Shown here: piece by piece, positions 15,565 to 24,711 of the stretch
Numbering within the stretch: position 1 is the first letter of the stretch
Layout of the letters: every line of letters begins with the position of its first letter
The notes under the pieces: generated by a model
The model's input: only the letters and a program-made list of their open reading frames with translations
Databases searched by the model: none
Told to the model about the DNA's origin: nothing
Assembly: GCF_002954585.1 (NCBI RefSeq)
Contig: NZ_MSCI01000001.1
Span: 310,001 to 374,000, forward strand
Length of the DNA stretch: 64,000 nucleotides
Reading direction: 5' to 3'
Source of the DNA: Vibrio chagasii
GTDB taxonomy: Bacteria > Pseudomonadota > Gammaproteobacteria > Enterobacterales > Vibrionaceae
Made by a program: the position numbers and the translations under genes

Positions 15565-16146
15565 TCAATATTCAAGTTCAATGTGCTGTAACTTGATAAT
15601 TCCTTGATCCCAAGTCGTACGACACGTGAGCTGAAGAGATGATGAACGCTCATATTCATTATCCATATCTTTAGAAAAGTTCACGAAACCGTCATTTTGT
15701 TGTAAGTCAGACCACCAAAATCCGCCACTATTGAAAGTGAAGACTTTCCAGTCTGAACCGTCATGTACACGCCTAGCACGTGAAAACTCACATCCTCCGG
15801 GACGGCCAGGGTTCATACCTTGGACATGTGCATGAACATTAACCTTAAATTTTCCAATTTCGTCACTTAGAGGGATCGAACAAGTAAACTGTCGAGTACT
15901 TCTTTCGAATGAAGGGTTATAAACGAATGCATGAGACCTCGCATCACGCCCAACTTGCTCTGTTACTAAGCGTTGCATTGCCTTTTCAGCATTGCCCTCT
16001 TGCTTTAATAACTTTTGTAAAGCTTCATTTCTTTTCGTAATGTTTTCACCACAAAATGATGCCGCAGGGAATGTTTCAACTTTTGCCAAGACATTTGATG
16101 AAAAAACCAATGACACTGCCGTTAAAAGAATTGAACGCTTAAACAT
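15565..16146 (-). CDS. secreted/periplasmic hypothetical protein
   Basis: A 193-residue protein with a clear signal peptide (MFKRSILLTAVSLVFSSNVLA, cleavage after ALA-type site near residue 21). The mature part has four or more cysteines (SFCGEN, FTCSIP, GGCEF, LTCRT), suggesting disulfides, and a Trp/Gly-rich central part (FNSGGFWWSDLQQND). No recognised family. Its own terminator follows; AAGGAGTTTATG gives a good ribosome-binding site. Confidence 0.72.
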   Translation of the reverse strand: MFKRSILLTAVSLVFSSNVLAKVETFPAASFCGENITKRNEALQKLLKQEGNAEKAMQRLVTEQVGRDARSHAFVYNPSFERSTRQFTCSIPLSDEIGKFKVNVHAHVQGMNPGRPGGCEFSRARRVHDGSDWKVFTFNSGGFWWSDLQQNDGFVNFSKDMDNEYERSSSLQLTCRTTWDQGIIKLQHIELEY

Positions 16147-16337
16147 ACATAAACTCCTTGAATTTAAGGGTAAAAAACATAAGAGAGGAAAATATATTTA
16201 ACCTATAAGATTGCAACTGGATGCATACGCTCGTGTGAGTATCATCACAAATAAAAATACACTCCGCAGCAGCTGAAATTAGATGGTTTCGATTTGCCTG
16301 TTTTCTCGGTGTAAGCGTGCACCGGTGTAGAAACACA

Positions 16338-16395
16338 CCAAAACCTTCACAGGCTGAATTTTTACCCGTGACACTTTCTAACTCAAAAGTCCCCC
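16338..16395 (+). repeat. dispersed hairpin repeat, copy 5 (degenerate stem)
   Basis: CCAAAACCTTCACAGGCTGA followed by ATTTTTACCCGTGACACTTTC. The right arm is AAAAGTCCCCC, so the stem is partly lost. The rest of 16150-16640 has no ORF; a block like TACCTGAAGTTATTCGATG lies at 16449. Confidence 0.65.
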
Positions 16396-16644
16396 ATCCC
16401 TTCTCAGCGCGAATATCTACTCAAAATCTTAGACTGTACGTTTGCCCTACCTGAAGTTATTCGATGAAGTGCCATCTCAGGCTTTTTCAAAATTATGCGT
16501 CATTTAGCGGTCTAACACTCACCCTTCTCATTAACCTATTGATTGTCAATTAAATTTTGATTGAAAAAGTCTGCATTATAGGATGCTAAAAGAAAGCCAA
16601 AAGCCGTATAAAAAACGTTAGTTACCAAGAGGATAAAGATAGAT

Positions 16645-17048
16645 ATGTACGGAGGAAGTTGTCTCTGTGGCACAGTGAAAGTTGAAATTACAGGCGATAT
16701 TAAATCTGCAACACATTGTCATTGCAATATGTGTCAAAAAACTCATGGTGCTGCGTTTGCAACTTTTGCAGCCAGTCGTGATGAAGATTTTATGATTGTT
16801 CAAGGGGGGACTCTATTAAACGCTACGAGTCATCGCCAAATTACTTTCGCACATTTTGCGCGCATTGTGGGTCAAATATCCAATGGATACATGATATTAA
16901 GCAGAGCAATGGTTGGTCTACATTTGCCTTGTCTTTGTTAGACACACCATTTCACAGAAATAAACAGAAGCACATATATGTAACATCTAAAGCTCCATGG
17001 CTTAGTCTTAGTGATAATCATCCCAAATTCGGTGGGGCTGTCAACTAA
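16645..17048 (+). pseudogene. GFA family (CENP-V/GFA domain) protein, frameshifted at a G-run
   Basis: The first frame reads GSCLCGTVKVEI, then CHCNMCQKTHGAAFATFA, the zinc-binding start of a glutathione-dependent formaldehyde-activating-type domain. After the six-G run at 16804-16809 the domain continues in another frame: RYESSPNYFRTFCAHCGSNI, LDTPFHRNKQKHIYV, KAPWLSL, ending at 17048. Restoring one G (seven in a row) joins the two exactly. The zinc cysteines are all present, so the break is recent, a sequencing error, or a switchable tract. Confidence 0.85.
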
Positions 17049-17140
17049 CAGGCTGTTAAAGACGGATTCCATGAACTCATGGAAACTCAGGTTTGGGATT
17101 TCTTGTTGAAGTCTTTGAAGCTTCACCTTGAGGCCCACAT
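17046..17140 (+). repeat. attC-like left end after the GFA gene
   Basis: CTAACAGGCTGTTAAAGACG begins at the GFA stop and is followed by a TTCCATG/CATGGAA hairpin. The left part has the cassette-site form; the right end is not clear. Confidence 0.45.
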
Positions 17141-17289
17141 ATAGTAAGCATTTAAGGTTTCAAGATGCTTTTTCTATTCTTATGTGAACGACTTAGAGCT
17201 GTAGGTCATAGAAAAACTGCCGCTAGTATGAGCTTAGGTGTATATAGTTTGCATCCCTGCTTTGAAAATCATCATGTCACTCATACTTT

Positions 17290-17640
17290 GTCATACATGC
17301 AGTTATTAATGGTTTGCTAAATTAGTAAGGTCGCTATCAAGGTTTTGTCCAAGAACTTCTCAGGTTGAATTTTTACCCGTGGCACTTTCTAGCTCGAAAG
17401 TGACTCAAAGTGTGTTTAGAACTCATGAATTTAGCATGATAACTATTGTGACAACAGCTTGTTCGCAAATTGGCTAATACATATTCGTGCATCAGGCTAG
17501 AACATATTTTGCCGACCAATTCATGCTATACAGAAAAAATCTGTATTCAAGTCATGCAGGTACAGAGCTGTAGAAATTAAACTATTGTTATTTATAGTAA
17601 AATAGATGTATTGTTTACGTCTAGTATAGCTGTTAGAAAG
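17290..17640 (+). repeat. long noncoding repeat block, copy B (with hairpin repeat copy 6)
   Basis: Starts with the CATACATGCAGTTATTAATGG block, then the hairpin repeat (17346-17406), then a stretch matching 7470-7784 to the end TAGTATAGCTGTTAG. Compared with copy A it lacks the 19-bp palindrome, leaving GTTTACGTC joined to TAGTATAGC. Confidence 0.7.
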
Positions 17641-17654
17641 TTTAGGAAAATATA

Positions 17655-18092
17655 GTGTTAGAATTAAGAAAGTCGGTGATATCAGAAGCCAGGGCTTTTG
17701 TTGAAATGGAGTGTTCTCATGATACAAAAGGCTTTGTTATTCCTTATTCACTAGAAAAGCACGCAAGTCTAATAGAGAGCAATGACGTAATTTATCTGTC
17801 TTTGTACTACGAAAACGAGTTGTCAGGCTTCATAATTTTGTCGCAAGAAAGCCAAGATGTCGTTGAGTTCAGAAGAATTGTTGTTGCTTCCAAAGGAAAG
17901 GGGCTTGGTCAACTCGCAATTAAAGAGATGGAACAGTATTGTGCGGAAAACTTAAACTGTTCAAAAGTCTGGTTAGATGTATTCGAATCAAACTCAAGAG
18001 GAATATATATTTATAAAAAGCTGGGCTATACGCAATTTAAAGAAGCGTTCTATGAAGGTAAGAAATTGTTATTCATGGAAAAAACGTTCTAA
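17655..18092 (+). CDS. GNAT family N-acetyltransferase
   Basis: A 145-residue acetyltransferase. Beta-4 and the acetyl-CoA loop read FRRIVVASKGKGLGQLAIKE near residues 77-96, followed by VWLDVFESNSRGIYIYKKLGY, the classic GNAT C-terminus. Substrate unknown. Start is GTG with TAGGA nine bases upstream. The stop runs into TAACAAGATG, where the IS element begins, consistent with insertion into its attC site. Confidence 0.88.
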   Translation: MLELRKSVISEARAFVEMECSHDTKGFVIPYSLEKHASLIESNDVIYLSLYYENELSGFIILSQESQDVVEFRRIVVASKGKGLGQLAIKEMEQYCAENLNCSKVWLDVFESNSRGIYIYKKLGYTQFKEAFYEGKKLLFMEKTF

Positions 18093-18099
18093 CAAGATG

Positions 18100-19378
18100 A
18101 TTGGACTCCCCATCCCCAATCCGCCTATCTTTTAATAGGAAGCAACACGGGAGTCTGATTATGAAAAATCTCATTATTGGCGTTGATCTAGCCGCTAAGG
18201 TTATTCAAGTTTGCGTTTACGCAGATAACAAGGTGCAATCTAATCGAGAAATGACACCGAAACAGTTCAGCGCTTATCTCAGTAATCTGTCACCCTCTCT
18301 GGTGGTGTTTGAAGCTTGCGCAAGCTCTAATTATTGGAATCAAATTGCCACATCTTTAGGCCACACTTCGAAGTTAATTTCCTCTCGTTTGGTTAAAGCG
18401 GTTCGTCAGAATCAAAAAACAGATAAGAATGACGCTTTAGCGATCATTCAAGCCTCACAGTTACCTGAAGTAACTTTTGTTTCTGGTAAGACGAATAGCT
18501 AACAGCAAGCGCAATCAATGCTGAAATTACGAGAGCAAGCTGTTAAACAACGGACGGCATTAAAAAATCAATTAATAGGATTGATGAGGGAGTTTAATCT
18601 TCCAGTTTCGAGGAACCATCAAGGCTTTACTCAATCGATAGAGATGATTTTGGAAGACGCGGACAATGAGCTAACAGCTGATTTTAGGCATATGCTGAAA
18701 GTGTCACTCGACTTATATTTGGTTTTGTGCGAAGCAATTGATACTTATGATCATTCCCTTGATCAATGGATAAGGTCAATCCAAGAATGCCAAAAGTTAA
18801 TGAAGATTGAAGGTATCGGTAAGTTAAACGCAGTTCATTTGTACATTGCTTTGGCATCAGGAGAACTTGGTCAGTTTAAAAAGGGAAAAGATGTTTCCGC
18901 TTGTATTGGCTTAACACCACTCCAACATTCTTCTGGTGGTAAAGCGAAGTTGGGACATATTGATAAACGGAAAAACTCAACGTTGCGCAGCCTATTAATT
19001 ACTGGCGCAATGTCTGTGGTTCAGCAAGTCGTAAAACGCGATGCTAAAACAAAGAAAGAACAGTGGCTACAAGCATTAGTAGTACGTAGAGGTAAAAAAT
19101 GTGCAGCGGTAGCGCTGGCAAATAAAACAGTTCGTACCGCTTTTGCTATGCTTAAATCTGATACGGAGTATAGAGCATCTATGCTCTGACAGTTTGACAA
19201 AATGAAGCGTAAGATAAAAGTTAGGTGATACAGAATAGTCGAAAGAGGAAAAGCTCGCTAACAAGCATTGTACCCTGACAGCCGAAATTATCATTGAGCA
19301 GAGGTAGCTCCTCAATAGTAGCTCGTATATAAGCACGCGAATATCTATCGTTCTTTTTGTTGAAACGGGGGAGTCCAT
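18100..19378 (+). mobile_element. IS110/IS1111-type insertion sequence inside an attC-like site
   Basis: The perfect 10-bp inverted repeats TGGACTCCCC (18102-18111) and GGGGAGTCCA (19367-19376) lie close to the ends, as in the IS1111 group, and enclose a DEDD-type transposase frame. The left end lies a few bases after TAACAAGATG, the stop-overlapping attC start of the GNAT cassette. The IS1111-attC subgroup is known to target attC sites, which fits. Exact ends cannot be fixed, since the family makes no target duplication. Confidence 0.8.
18161..19189 (+). pseudogene. IS110 family transposase, broken by an in-frame TAA
   Basis: A frame of about 342 codons coding an IS110/IS1111 transposase. 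The DEDD catalytic domain is at the N-terminus (IIGVDLAAKV, VVFEACASS, KTDKNDALAII) and a transposase_20 domain follows (MKIEGIGKLNAVHLYIALAS, DVSACIGLTPLQHSSGG). It is interrupted by TAA at 18500-18502, after KTNS and before QQAQSMLKLREQ, in the same frame. A single substitution from CAA or GAA explains it. The element is probably immobile unless helped in trans. Confidence 0.9.
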
Positions 19379-19452
19379 ATAAGAGACTATGGTTTCAAGA
19401 TACTTTCTCATACCTGATCTTGATGCAACTAAGTCATTTAAGCTAACAAGGT

Positions 19453-19514
19453 TTGTCCAAAAGCTTCTCAGGTTGAATTTTTACCCGTGGCACTTTCTAG
19501 CTCGCTAGTGTCTC
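19453..19514 (+). repeat. dispersed hairpin repeat, copy 7
   Basis: TTGTCCAAAAGCTTCTCAGG followed by TTGAATTTTTACCCGTGGCA, CTTTCTAGCTCGCTAGTG. The stem is altered. This is the last copy seen; 19515-19600 resembles 11245-11340, and beyond about 19640 to 19966 there is no repeat or ORF, only a small CTCCC/GGGAG hairpin near 19700. Confidence 0.7.
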
Positions 19515-19966
19515 ATTACTAGTTTCGCTAAAACACTTACGCTCTATGTTGGCGGTATTTTGAACAAATATAACTAATCTGACATCCAACACTTACAAAG
19601 TTTAAACTTACCTATAAGCCAATACTTCTCAGCTTGCCACAATATTGCGGACTACGTTGTGCAATACATGTAACAAAGCCACCAATCATCTCTCCCCTTC
19701 GGGAGTTAGACTCGTAAAATTCTCGATTTTTCATCTTGTTGCTGCTTCAAAAGTCATCTAACTAGCCGAGCATAAACCAAGCTGTCATGGCTTGGTTCGT
19801 GTGTCAAATTGCTCTTTCTCTTGATCTCCTTCTTTCTTCTTCCCCCATTAAAGTTAAATGAGTCCTAAAAACACAGTATTGCAACCTTAAGACCTATTTC
19901 TCACCACCATAGTCTCTACACTCAAGTCTCCAGGCTGGAAAACACATTAAATGAGGAGAGGGAAGT

Positions 19967-20878
19967 ATGAATTGGAATGTGACACCAATAATGGCTCTGG
20001 TCATTTTTCTGCAAGGATGTGGCGTACAAAATAGTACGCAAGCCATTGAGCAGAAATACACAAATCACGCTTCTAAATTTGCCACTGTTGAAGGCAAACG
20101 AGTGCATTATCGAGATGAAGGACAGGGTGAGGTGGTGATTTTATTGCATGGCACTTCGTCATCACTTCACGCTTGGGAGCAATGGACTCAAATCCTCAAA
20201 CAAGACTATCGCGTCGTACGTATGGACTTACCGGGTTTTGGCTTAACTGGGCATCTGCTTCAAAACCAGTACGAAATCCCTGACGATATTGCTTTTTTAA
20301 GTGCCTTTATGAGAGAGCTCGACATCGAACAAGCACATTTTGTCGGTAGCTCTTTAGGAGGACGCATAGTTTGGGAATACGGTTTACAACATCCAGAGCA
20401 GGTTATAACCCTTACGTTGATAAATGCCTTAGGGTATCCACAAAAATCGTGGCCACCAGGCATTGCGATGGCCCAGTGGCCAGTCATCGGCAAAATAATG
20501 GAACATGTCACTCCAAGGTTTATGTTCGAAGATGGGCTTAAAGAGGTTTACTTCGACCCGCTACTTGTGGATGCGGCGTTGATTGATCGATACTACGAAC
20601 TGACTACCTACCAACAAAATCGACAGGGATTCACACGTCGCGTCAGGGCATCGCTTGATGAGGACTCGGATAAGATAACACAAATTGCCAAGCCAACTCT
20701 TATTCTGTGGGGGAAGGAAGACCGTTATTTTCCAGCTGAAAATGCGAGAAAGTTTGAGCGTGATATTCGAGGCTCTTATGCTGTAGTGTATGACGACGTT
20801 GGACACTTACCGATGGAAGAGGTCCCAGAGCGATCAGCAGAGGCGTTTAAACAGTTTATCTCGAAAGGTAAGCCTTAG
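19967..20878 (+). CDS. alpha/beta hydrolase, probable lipoprotein
   Basis: A 303-residue alpha/beta hydrolase with an N-terminal lipobox (LQGC, residues 15-18). The oxyanion region is LLHGTSSS, the nucleophile elbow GSSLGG, the acid in LWGKEDRYFP and the histidine in VGHLPMEE. Substrate unknown. GGAGAGGGAAGT gives a strong start. Its 3' end overlaps the convergent AraC gene by 23 bp, and that regulator may relate to it. Confidence 0.9.
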   Translation: MNWNVTPIMALVIFLQGCGVQNSTQAIEQKYTNHASKFATVEGKRVHYRDEGQGEVVILLHGTSSSLHAWEQWTQILKQDYRVVRMDLPGFGLTGHLLQNQYEIPDDIAFLSAFMRELDIEQAHFVGSSLGGRIVWEYGLQHPEQVITLTLINALGYPQKSWPPGIAMAQWPVIGKIMEHVTPRFMFEDGLKEVYFDPLLVDAALIDRYYELTTYQQNRQGFTRRVRASLDEDSDKITQIAKPTLILWGKEDRYFPAENARKFERDIRGSYAVVYDDVGHLPMEEVPERSAEAFKQFISKGKP

Positions 20879-21911
20879 GACTAACTTGGTGCCAGCGCTT
20901 GAACGCTTTGTAGAAGCTGCTAGTATCTTTAAAACCAAGACGATAGCTCAATTCGGTAACGCTTGGAGGCGGGGTTTGAGTCAGCCAACGGACTGCTAAC
21001 TGCTTTCTTGTATCATCAAGAATACTCTGGAAAGAGGTATGCTCTCTTTCCAGTTTGCGGTAGAGCGTTTGTCGGCTGAAGTGTAATTGCTGTGCAACCT
21101 TGTCTATGCTGAGTAGTTCTCCATTTTCTAGTCCGTTTACTACTATGGTCCTGACTTGCTGCTGGAGAGGTTGGGTTTGCGTTAATGTCTTAAGGTGGCT
21201 TTGTGCGGTTTTTGCCATCATCGTTTTCAGATACTCACTACTAGTCGCAATGGGAAGGTTAAGCCATTTCGATTCAAATATCAGCTGGTGATAAGCACTG
21301 TTAAATTCAATGGTTTCTCCAAAGACTGGTTGATATTTATCCACATGTAGCGGAGCTAAATACCCAAACTTAGCTTTGGTTAGCGGGAAAGAATGGGCAC
21401 TCAGCATTCTTGCCCACATCACCACCGCACTCATGCTGCGTTCAATGGCGGCTCTAGGGTAATCATGGCGTGATTCAATGGAGAGGGTTAAACGGCACTG
21501 CTGTCCATCGTCATCCACTTGCCAACACTCTGAAGAATTCATCAGAAAAATATTACTTTGGAACGTGTTGAATGCGTCTCTTAACGTCGCACATTGGCTC
21601 ACCCAACTCGCGAGCACACCTTTTGATTCATGGGATATAGTTCGCCCAATGATGAGTCCAATTTCGGGCGATGGATGGTGCTGTTCGAGGAGTGACCATA
21701 AGGCAACCATTTGGCTTTCTGGAAGCCGATCCGATAGCGATAGATTAGCGCTATTTTTAATGGCCTCAAGGATTATACCGTCAAGGTGATTAGATGCTTC
21801 GACCTGTTTACGCAAAGCGGGAGGCAACAGTGAATAGGCATTTACTAAATCAATGACAGAGGCGAATGAAACAGATTTTTCGATGGTGTTATCTGTCATG
21901 AGTGTTATCAA
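20856..21911 (-). CDS. AraC family transcriptional regulator (arabinose-binding-like N-domain)
   Basis: A 351-residue regulator. Residues about 30-240 form a ligand-binding domain of the type found in OruR/ArgR-like AraC proteins (VALWSLLEQHHPSPEIGLIIG). The C-terminal 100 residues carry two helix-turn-helix units: LSIDKVAQQLHFSRQTLYRKL and SVTELSYRLGFKDTSSFYKAFKRW. An alternative start is the ATG four codons later. Convergent with the hydrolase gene. Confidence 0.9.
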   Translation of the reverse strand: MITLMTDNTIEKSVSFASVIDLVNAYSLLPPALRKQVEASNHLDGIILEAIKNSANLSLSDRLPESQMVALWSLLEQHHPSPEIGLIIGRTISHESKGVLASWVSQCATLRDAFNTFQSNIFLMNSSECWQVDDDGQQCRLTLSIESRHDYPRAAIERSMSAVVMWARMLSAHSFPLTKAKFGYLAPLHVDKYQPVFGETIEFNSAYHQLIFESKWLNLPIATSSEYLKTMMAKTAQSHLKTLTQTQPLQQQVRTIVVNGLENGELLSIDKVAQQLHFSRQTLYRKLEREHTSFQSILDDTRKQLAVRWLTQTPPPSVTELSYRLGFKDTSSFYKAFKRWHQVSPKAYLSR

Positions 21912-22153
21912 AATGTTAAGTCATAGCTAACTAATATCGCAATTTTCCTCGTCTATCAATCTAGAGTGCTTCTAAAAAGTGGTAAGTTCACAATATGATA
22001 GCTGATTGAGGTTATCAACCATTCTCTCAAAGATCGAACTATGTCTGATAATAAAGTTGGGCTAGGGGCGCATTTGCCCCACAAAAGGTTAGGTAAGAGT
22101 CACACCATCACAGGTGTCATTTTGGTTTGTAAAACAACGAATCAGAATACGTG

Positions 22154-22924
22154 CTAAAGGTTTGCTGTTCGATATTTTCTAGGTGTCTGATTAAACAATT
22201 TCTTAAATGCCTGTACATAAGCAGAATCAGAAGAATATCCCGATTCGATAGCAATTTCTTGAATGCTCATTTTCGAGCTTAACAACTGCAAAGATAAAAC
22301 TAGCCTAATGTTTTGTCGCCATTGTGAAAAAGATTGAGAAAACTCTTTAGAGCATAATCGAGACAGCGTGCGTTCAGATGCACCGACTGTTGTCGCCCAT
22401 TCTTTTAATGTAAACGGTAAATCAGGCTGTTTTTGAAGTTGTGCGAAAATAGAGAAAAGACGCTTATCGGTAGGAATAAGCAATGGTATTTCATAACTTT
22501 CTGCAACTTCGATTTGATCTCTCAAGACCATAAGTAAATGCATTATATTGGACTCAGATTGTGAGTGTGTGTTGCTTTCAAACAGAAGTTGTATCAACTC
22601 TTTGGTAAAAGAATTTACCTGACAGGATTTAGGTTTGCTTCCATAGCGAAGATTTTTGTCTGGGTTGAGGTAAATAGCCAAAAATTGTGTATCTGTAATC
22701 GCAACGGATTTATGAACTGTATTTGCGGGAATATAGAGCAAGCCATTATGGGGCACTATCCCGCTTTTATCACCAATGTCTGATTGTAACAATCCCTGGC
22801 GTGGGAACACTATTTGGTGCCATGGGTGTGAGTGGAAATCATCAATATAGCCAGAGGCCATTTGGGTCGTTCTAGTTATGAATTGTTTATCAGGAAAGTT
22901 TCTGATTATCTCATTGGCTTGCAT
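22154..22924 (-). CDS. AraC family transcriptional regulator, cupin type
   Basis: A 256-residue regulator with an N-terminal cupin sensing domain (DFHSHPWHQIVFPRQGLLQS, LLYIPANTVHKSVAI) and a C-terminal double helix-turn-helix (TLKEWATTVGASERTLSRLC; SIQEIAIESGYSSDSAYVQAFKKLF). Such proteins often control efflux or metabolic genes. It is divergent from the glutamine amidotransferase-like gene (99 bp apart), which is its likely target. Confidence 0.92.
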   Translation of the reverse strand: MQANEIIRNFPDKQFITRTTQMASGYIDDFHSHPWHQIVFPRQGLLQSDIGDKSGIVPHNGLLYIPANTVHKSVAITDTQFLAIYLNPDKNLRYGSKPKSCQVNSFTKELIQLLFESNTHSQSESNIMHLLMVLRDQIEVAESYEIPLLIPTDKRLFSIFAQLQKQPDLPFTLKEWATTVGASERTLSRLCSKEFSQSFSQWRQNIRLVLSLQLLSSKMSIQEIAIESGYSSDSAYVQAFKKLFNQTPRKYRTANL

Positions 22925-23022
22925 GGTCGGCGACTTATCTACATTGGATGTCTGTTAGTATAAAATGCGCCACTTAGATTTGGTATAACATTGTCAGCCT
23001 ATTATTTAGTAAAGGGCTAAAG

Positions 23023-23739
23023 ATGCGTATCCATTTTATTATTCATGAAGATTTTGAGACTCCTGGAGCATATAAAACTTGGGCGAAGAAACACCGTCAT
23101 ACCATTACATACTCGCGAGTATATCTAGGTGAACCTCTCCCCCAAGATATTGAAGGCATTGATTTTCTGATTGTTATGGGGGGCCCACAAGACCCTGCGA
23201 CCACTAGCGAACAATGTTCTTACTTCGATACCAAAGGTGAACAGGCAGTCATTACAAAAGCGATTAATGCTGGCAAAGTTGTATTAGGTATTTGTTTGGG
23301 AGCCCAACTTATTGGTGAAGCGCTAGGTGCTAATTATGAACATAGCCCTGAACGTGAAGTTGGTAAGTTCTCTATAACGCTGACCAAAGACGGTATTACC
23401 CATCCACTGTTTGACCATTTTGGTACCGTTTTGGAAGTAGGCCATTGGCATAACGATATGCCTGGACTGATACCAGGTGCCGAAATCATTGCGTATAGTA
23501 AAGGCTGCCCGAGACAAATTGTTGCTTATAGCGATTTGGTGTTTGGTTTTCAGTGTCATATGGAATTGACTAAAGAAGTCGTAGCGCTGCTCATCGAAAA
23601 TACTGATCTTAGTAAGGCTGAGGACTTTCGTTTTGTTGAGAACCCTGAAGTATTACTGAGTCATGACTATGATGAGATGAACGAAAAACTACATGGTTTT
23701 TTAGATAAGCTGGAACGCTTGTATAAATCACTGAAGTAA
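23023..23739 (+). CDS. class I glutamine amidotransferase-like protein
   Basis: A 238-residue GATase1 domain protein, like stand-alone GMP synthase-type amidotransferases. The nucleophilic cysteine sits in LGICLGAQLIGEALGA near residue 91; the histidine and glutamate are in FGFQCHMELT near residue 180. Such enzymes release ammonia from glutamine or cleave gamma-glutamyl bonds (for example PuuD-like); substrate unknown. AAAGGGCT precedes the start. Confidence 0.9.
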   Translation: MRIHFIIHEDFETPGAYKTWAKKHRHTITYSRVYLGEPLPQDIEGIDFLIVMGGPQDPATTSEQCSYFDTKGEQAVITKAINAGKVVLGICLGAQLIGEALGANYEHSPEREVGKFSITLTKDGITHPLFDHFGTVLEVGHWHNDMPGLIPGAEIIAYSKGCPRQIVAYSDLVFGFQCHMELTKEVVALLIENTDLSKAEDFRFVENPEVLLSHDYDEMNEKLHGFLDKLERLYKSLK

Positions 23740-23867
23740 GTGGTAATTGAGTGCCTTATGAAAATTTGTTGCAGTGTGTAGACCTTAATCAGGTAAGTGT
23801 GTTTATAAGTCATAACTTCATATCTAGAGGATGCGAATTAACCAGTCTTGACCTGTATAACGATGGA

Positions 23868-23893
23868 AAAGGGCGCCAGTAACGGTGCCCTTT
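23868..23893 (-). terminator. terminator-like hairpin, minus strand, no adjacent gene
   Basis: AAAGGGCGCC and GGTGCCCTTT pair around a six-base loop and are followed on the minus strand by TTTTCC. The string AAAAGGGCGCCAGTAACGG also occurs at 33977-33999, downstream of the EAL gene. Confidence 0.5.
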
Positions 23894-24711
23894 GTGTTGG
23901 CTAGCAACGCTATAAGTTTCGTGGCCGCATAGTAAGAAGAGTGCAGTATGCTGTGAGGGGCGGGTTTCGGCTTGCCTTTTTAACCGTTGGGCAAAATAAA
24001 TACAGAACAAGCATAAAAAACACAGGCGTGACGTTCGGTTTTTAATGGAAGACATTGAAGTCAATGAGAGATAATTAAATTTTTAATTGAATAATTCATT
24101 TGGAAATAGAATTAATACTCTAAATAATTCTATTTTATATATGACTCTGTCTCATTAGTAAATTGTGACTTTAATTCAAAATAAAAATAAAACCCAACTT
24201 GAAGTTGTTACTGTTATTTTAATTTAAACGTCATAATGAAAGTTGGTATTTAGATGGGAGCTAATGATTCATGAACCTTTTTTAGCGAAATAGACTTCAT
24301 GGTTCGTATGAGAGTTATTATGTTTATAGATGCTTTTAGATGAGTGGGTTTTTTCTAAATTATTGTTTTATTTGTGTTTAATGCAGTTTCTTTGTCTGTT
24401 AGTTATGCTGATAAGACTTTTTCTTATCCAGGTTAATTTAATCATTCCTCTCTCTTCTAAATTAGTTCAGCCTAATTTAGCTTACTCTAAGGTTGGTGAT
24501 TTGAAGGGACCTTACACAATTGTATTTTCCGAAATTTTGGGCTTTATCTCATAATTAAATAAATTTTGACATTTATTCAATAAGTAAAAATTTAATTCCT
24601 TCCTGGTTAATTTCTTGTGTAAATTAAGTGTACTTGCAACGGGGGGATGAATTTCCCATTGCAGGTTTATTGCAGAAATAAAATAATTAATATAAAGCTA
24701 AGGAATCAAGT
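23894..24711. other. AT-rich intergenic region upstream of the chitinase
   Basis: No convincing gene; the 74-codon frame at 24330-24554 looks accidental. Near the end, TGCAACGGG (24635-24643) and CCCATTGCA form a hairpin about 50 bases before the chitinase start, in what is probably its 5' leader. The start codon follows AAGGAATCAAGT. Confidence 0.5.

Noticed and set aside
23810..24064. 84-codon minus-strand frame
   Set aside because: Covers the hairpin repeat at 23868; the translation looks like that of noncoding repeat sequence.
24330..24554. 74-codon frame upstream of the chitinase
   Set aside because: AT-rich, Leu/Phe-heavy translation of an AT-rich spacer with no ribosome-binding site.
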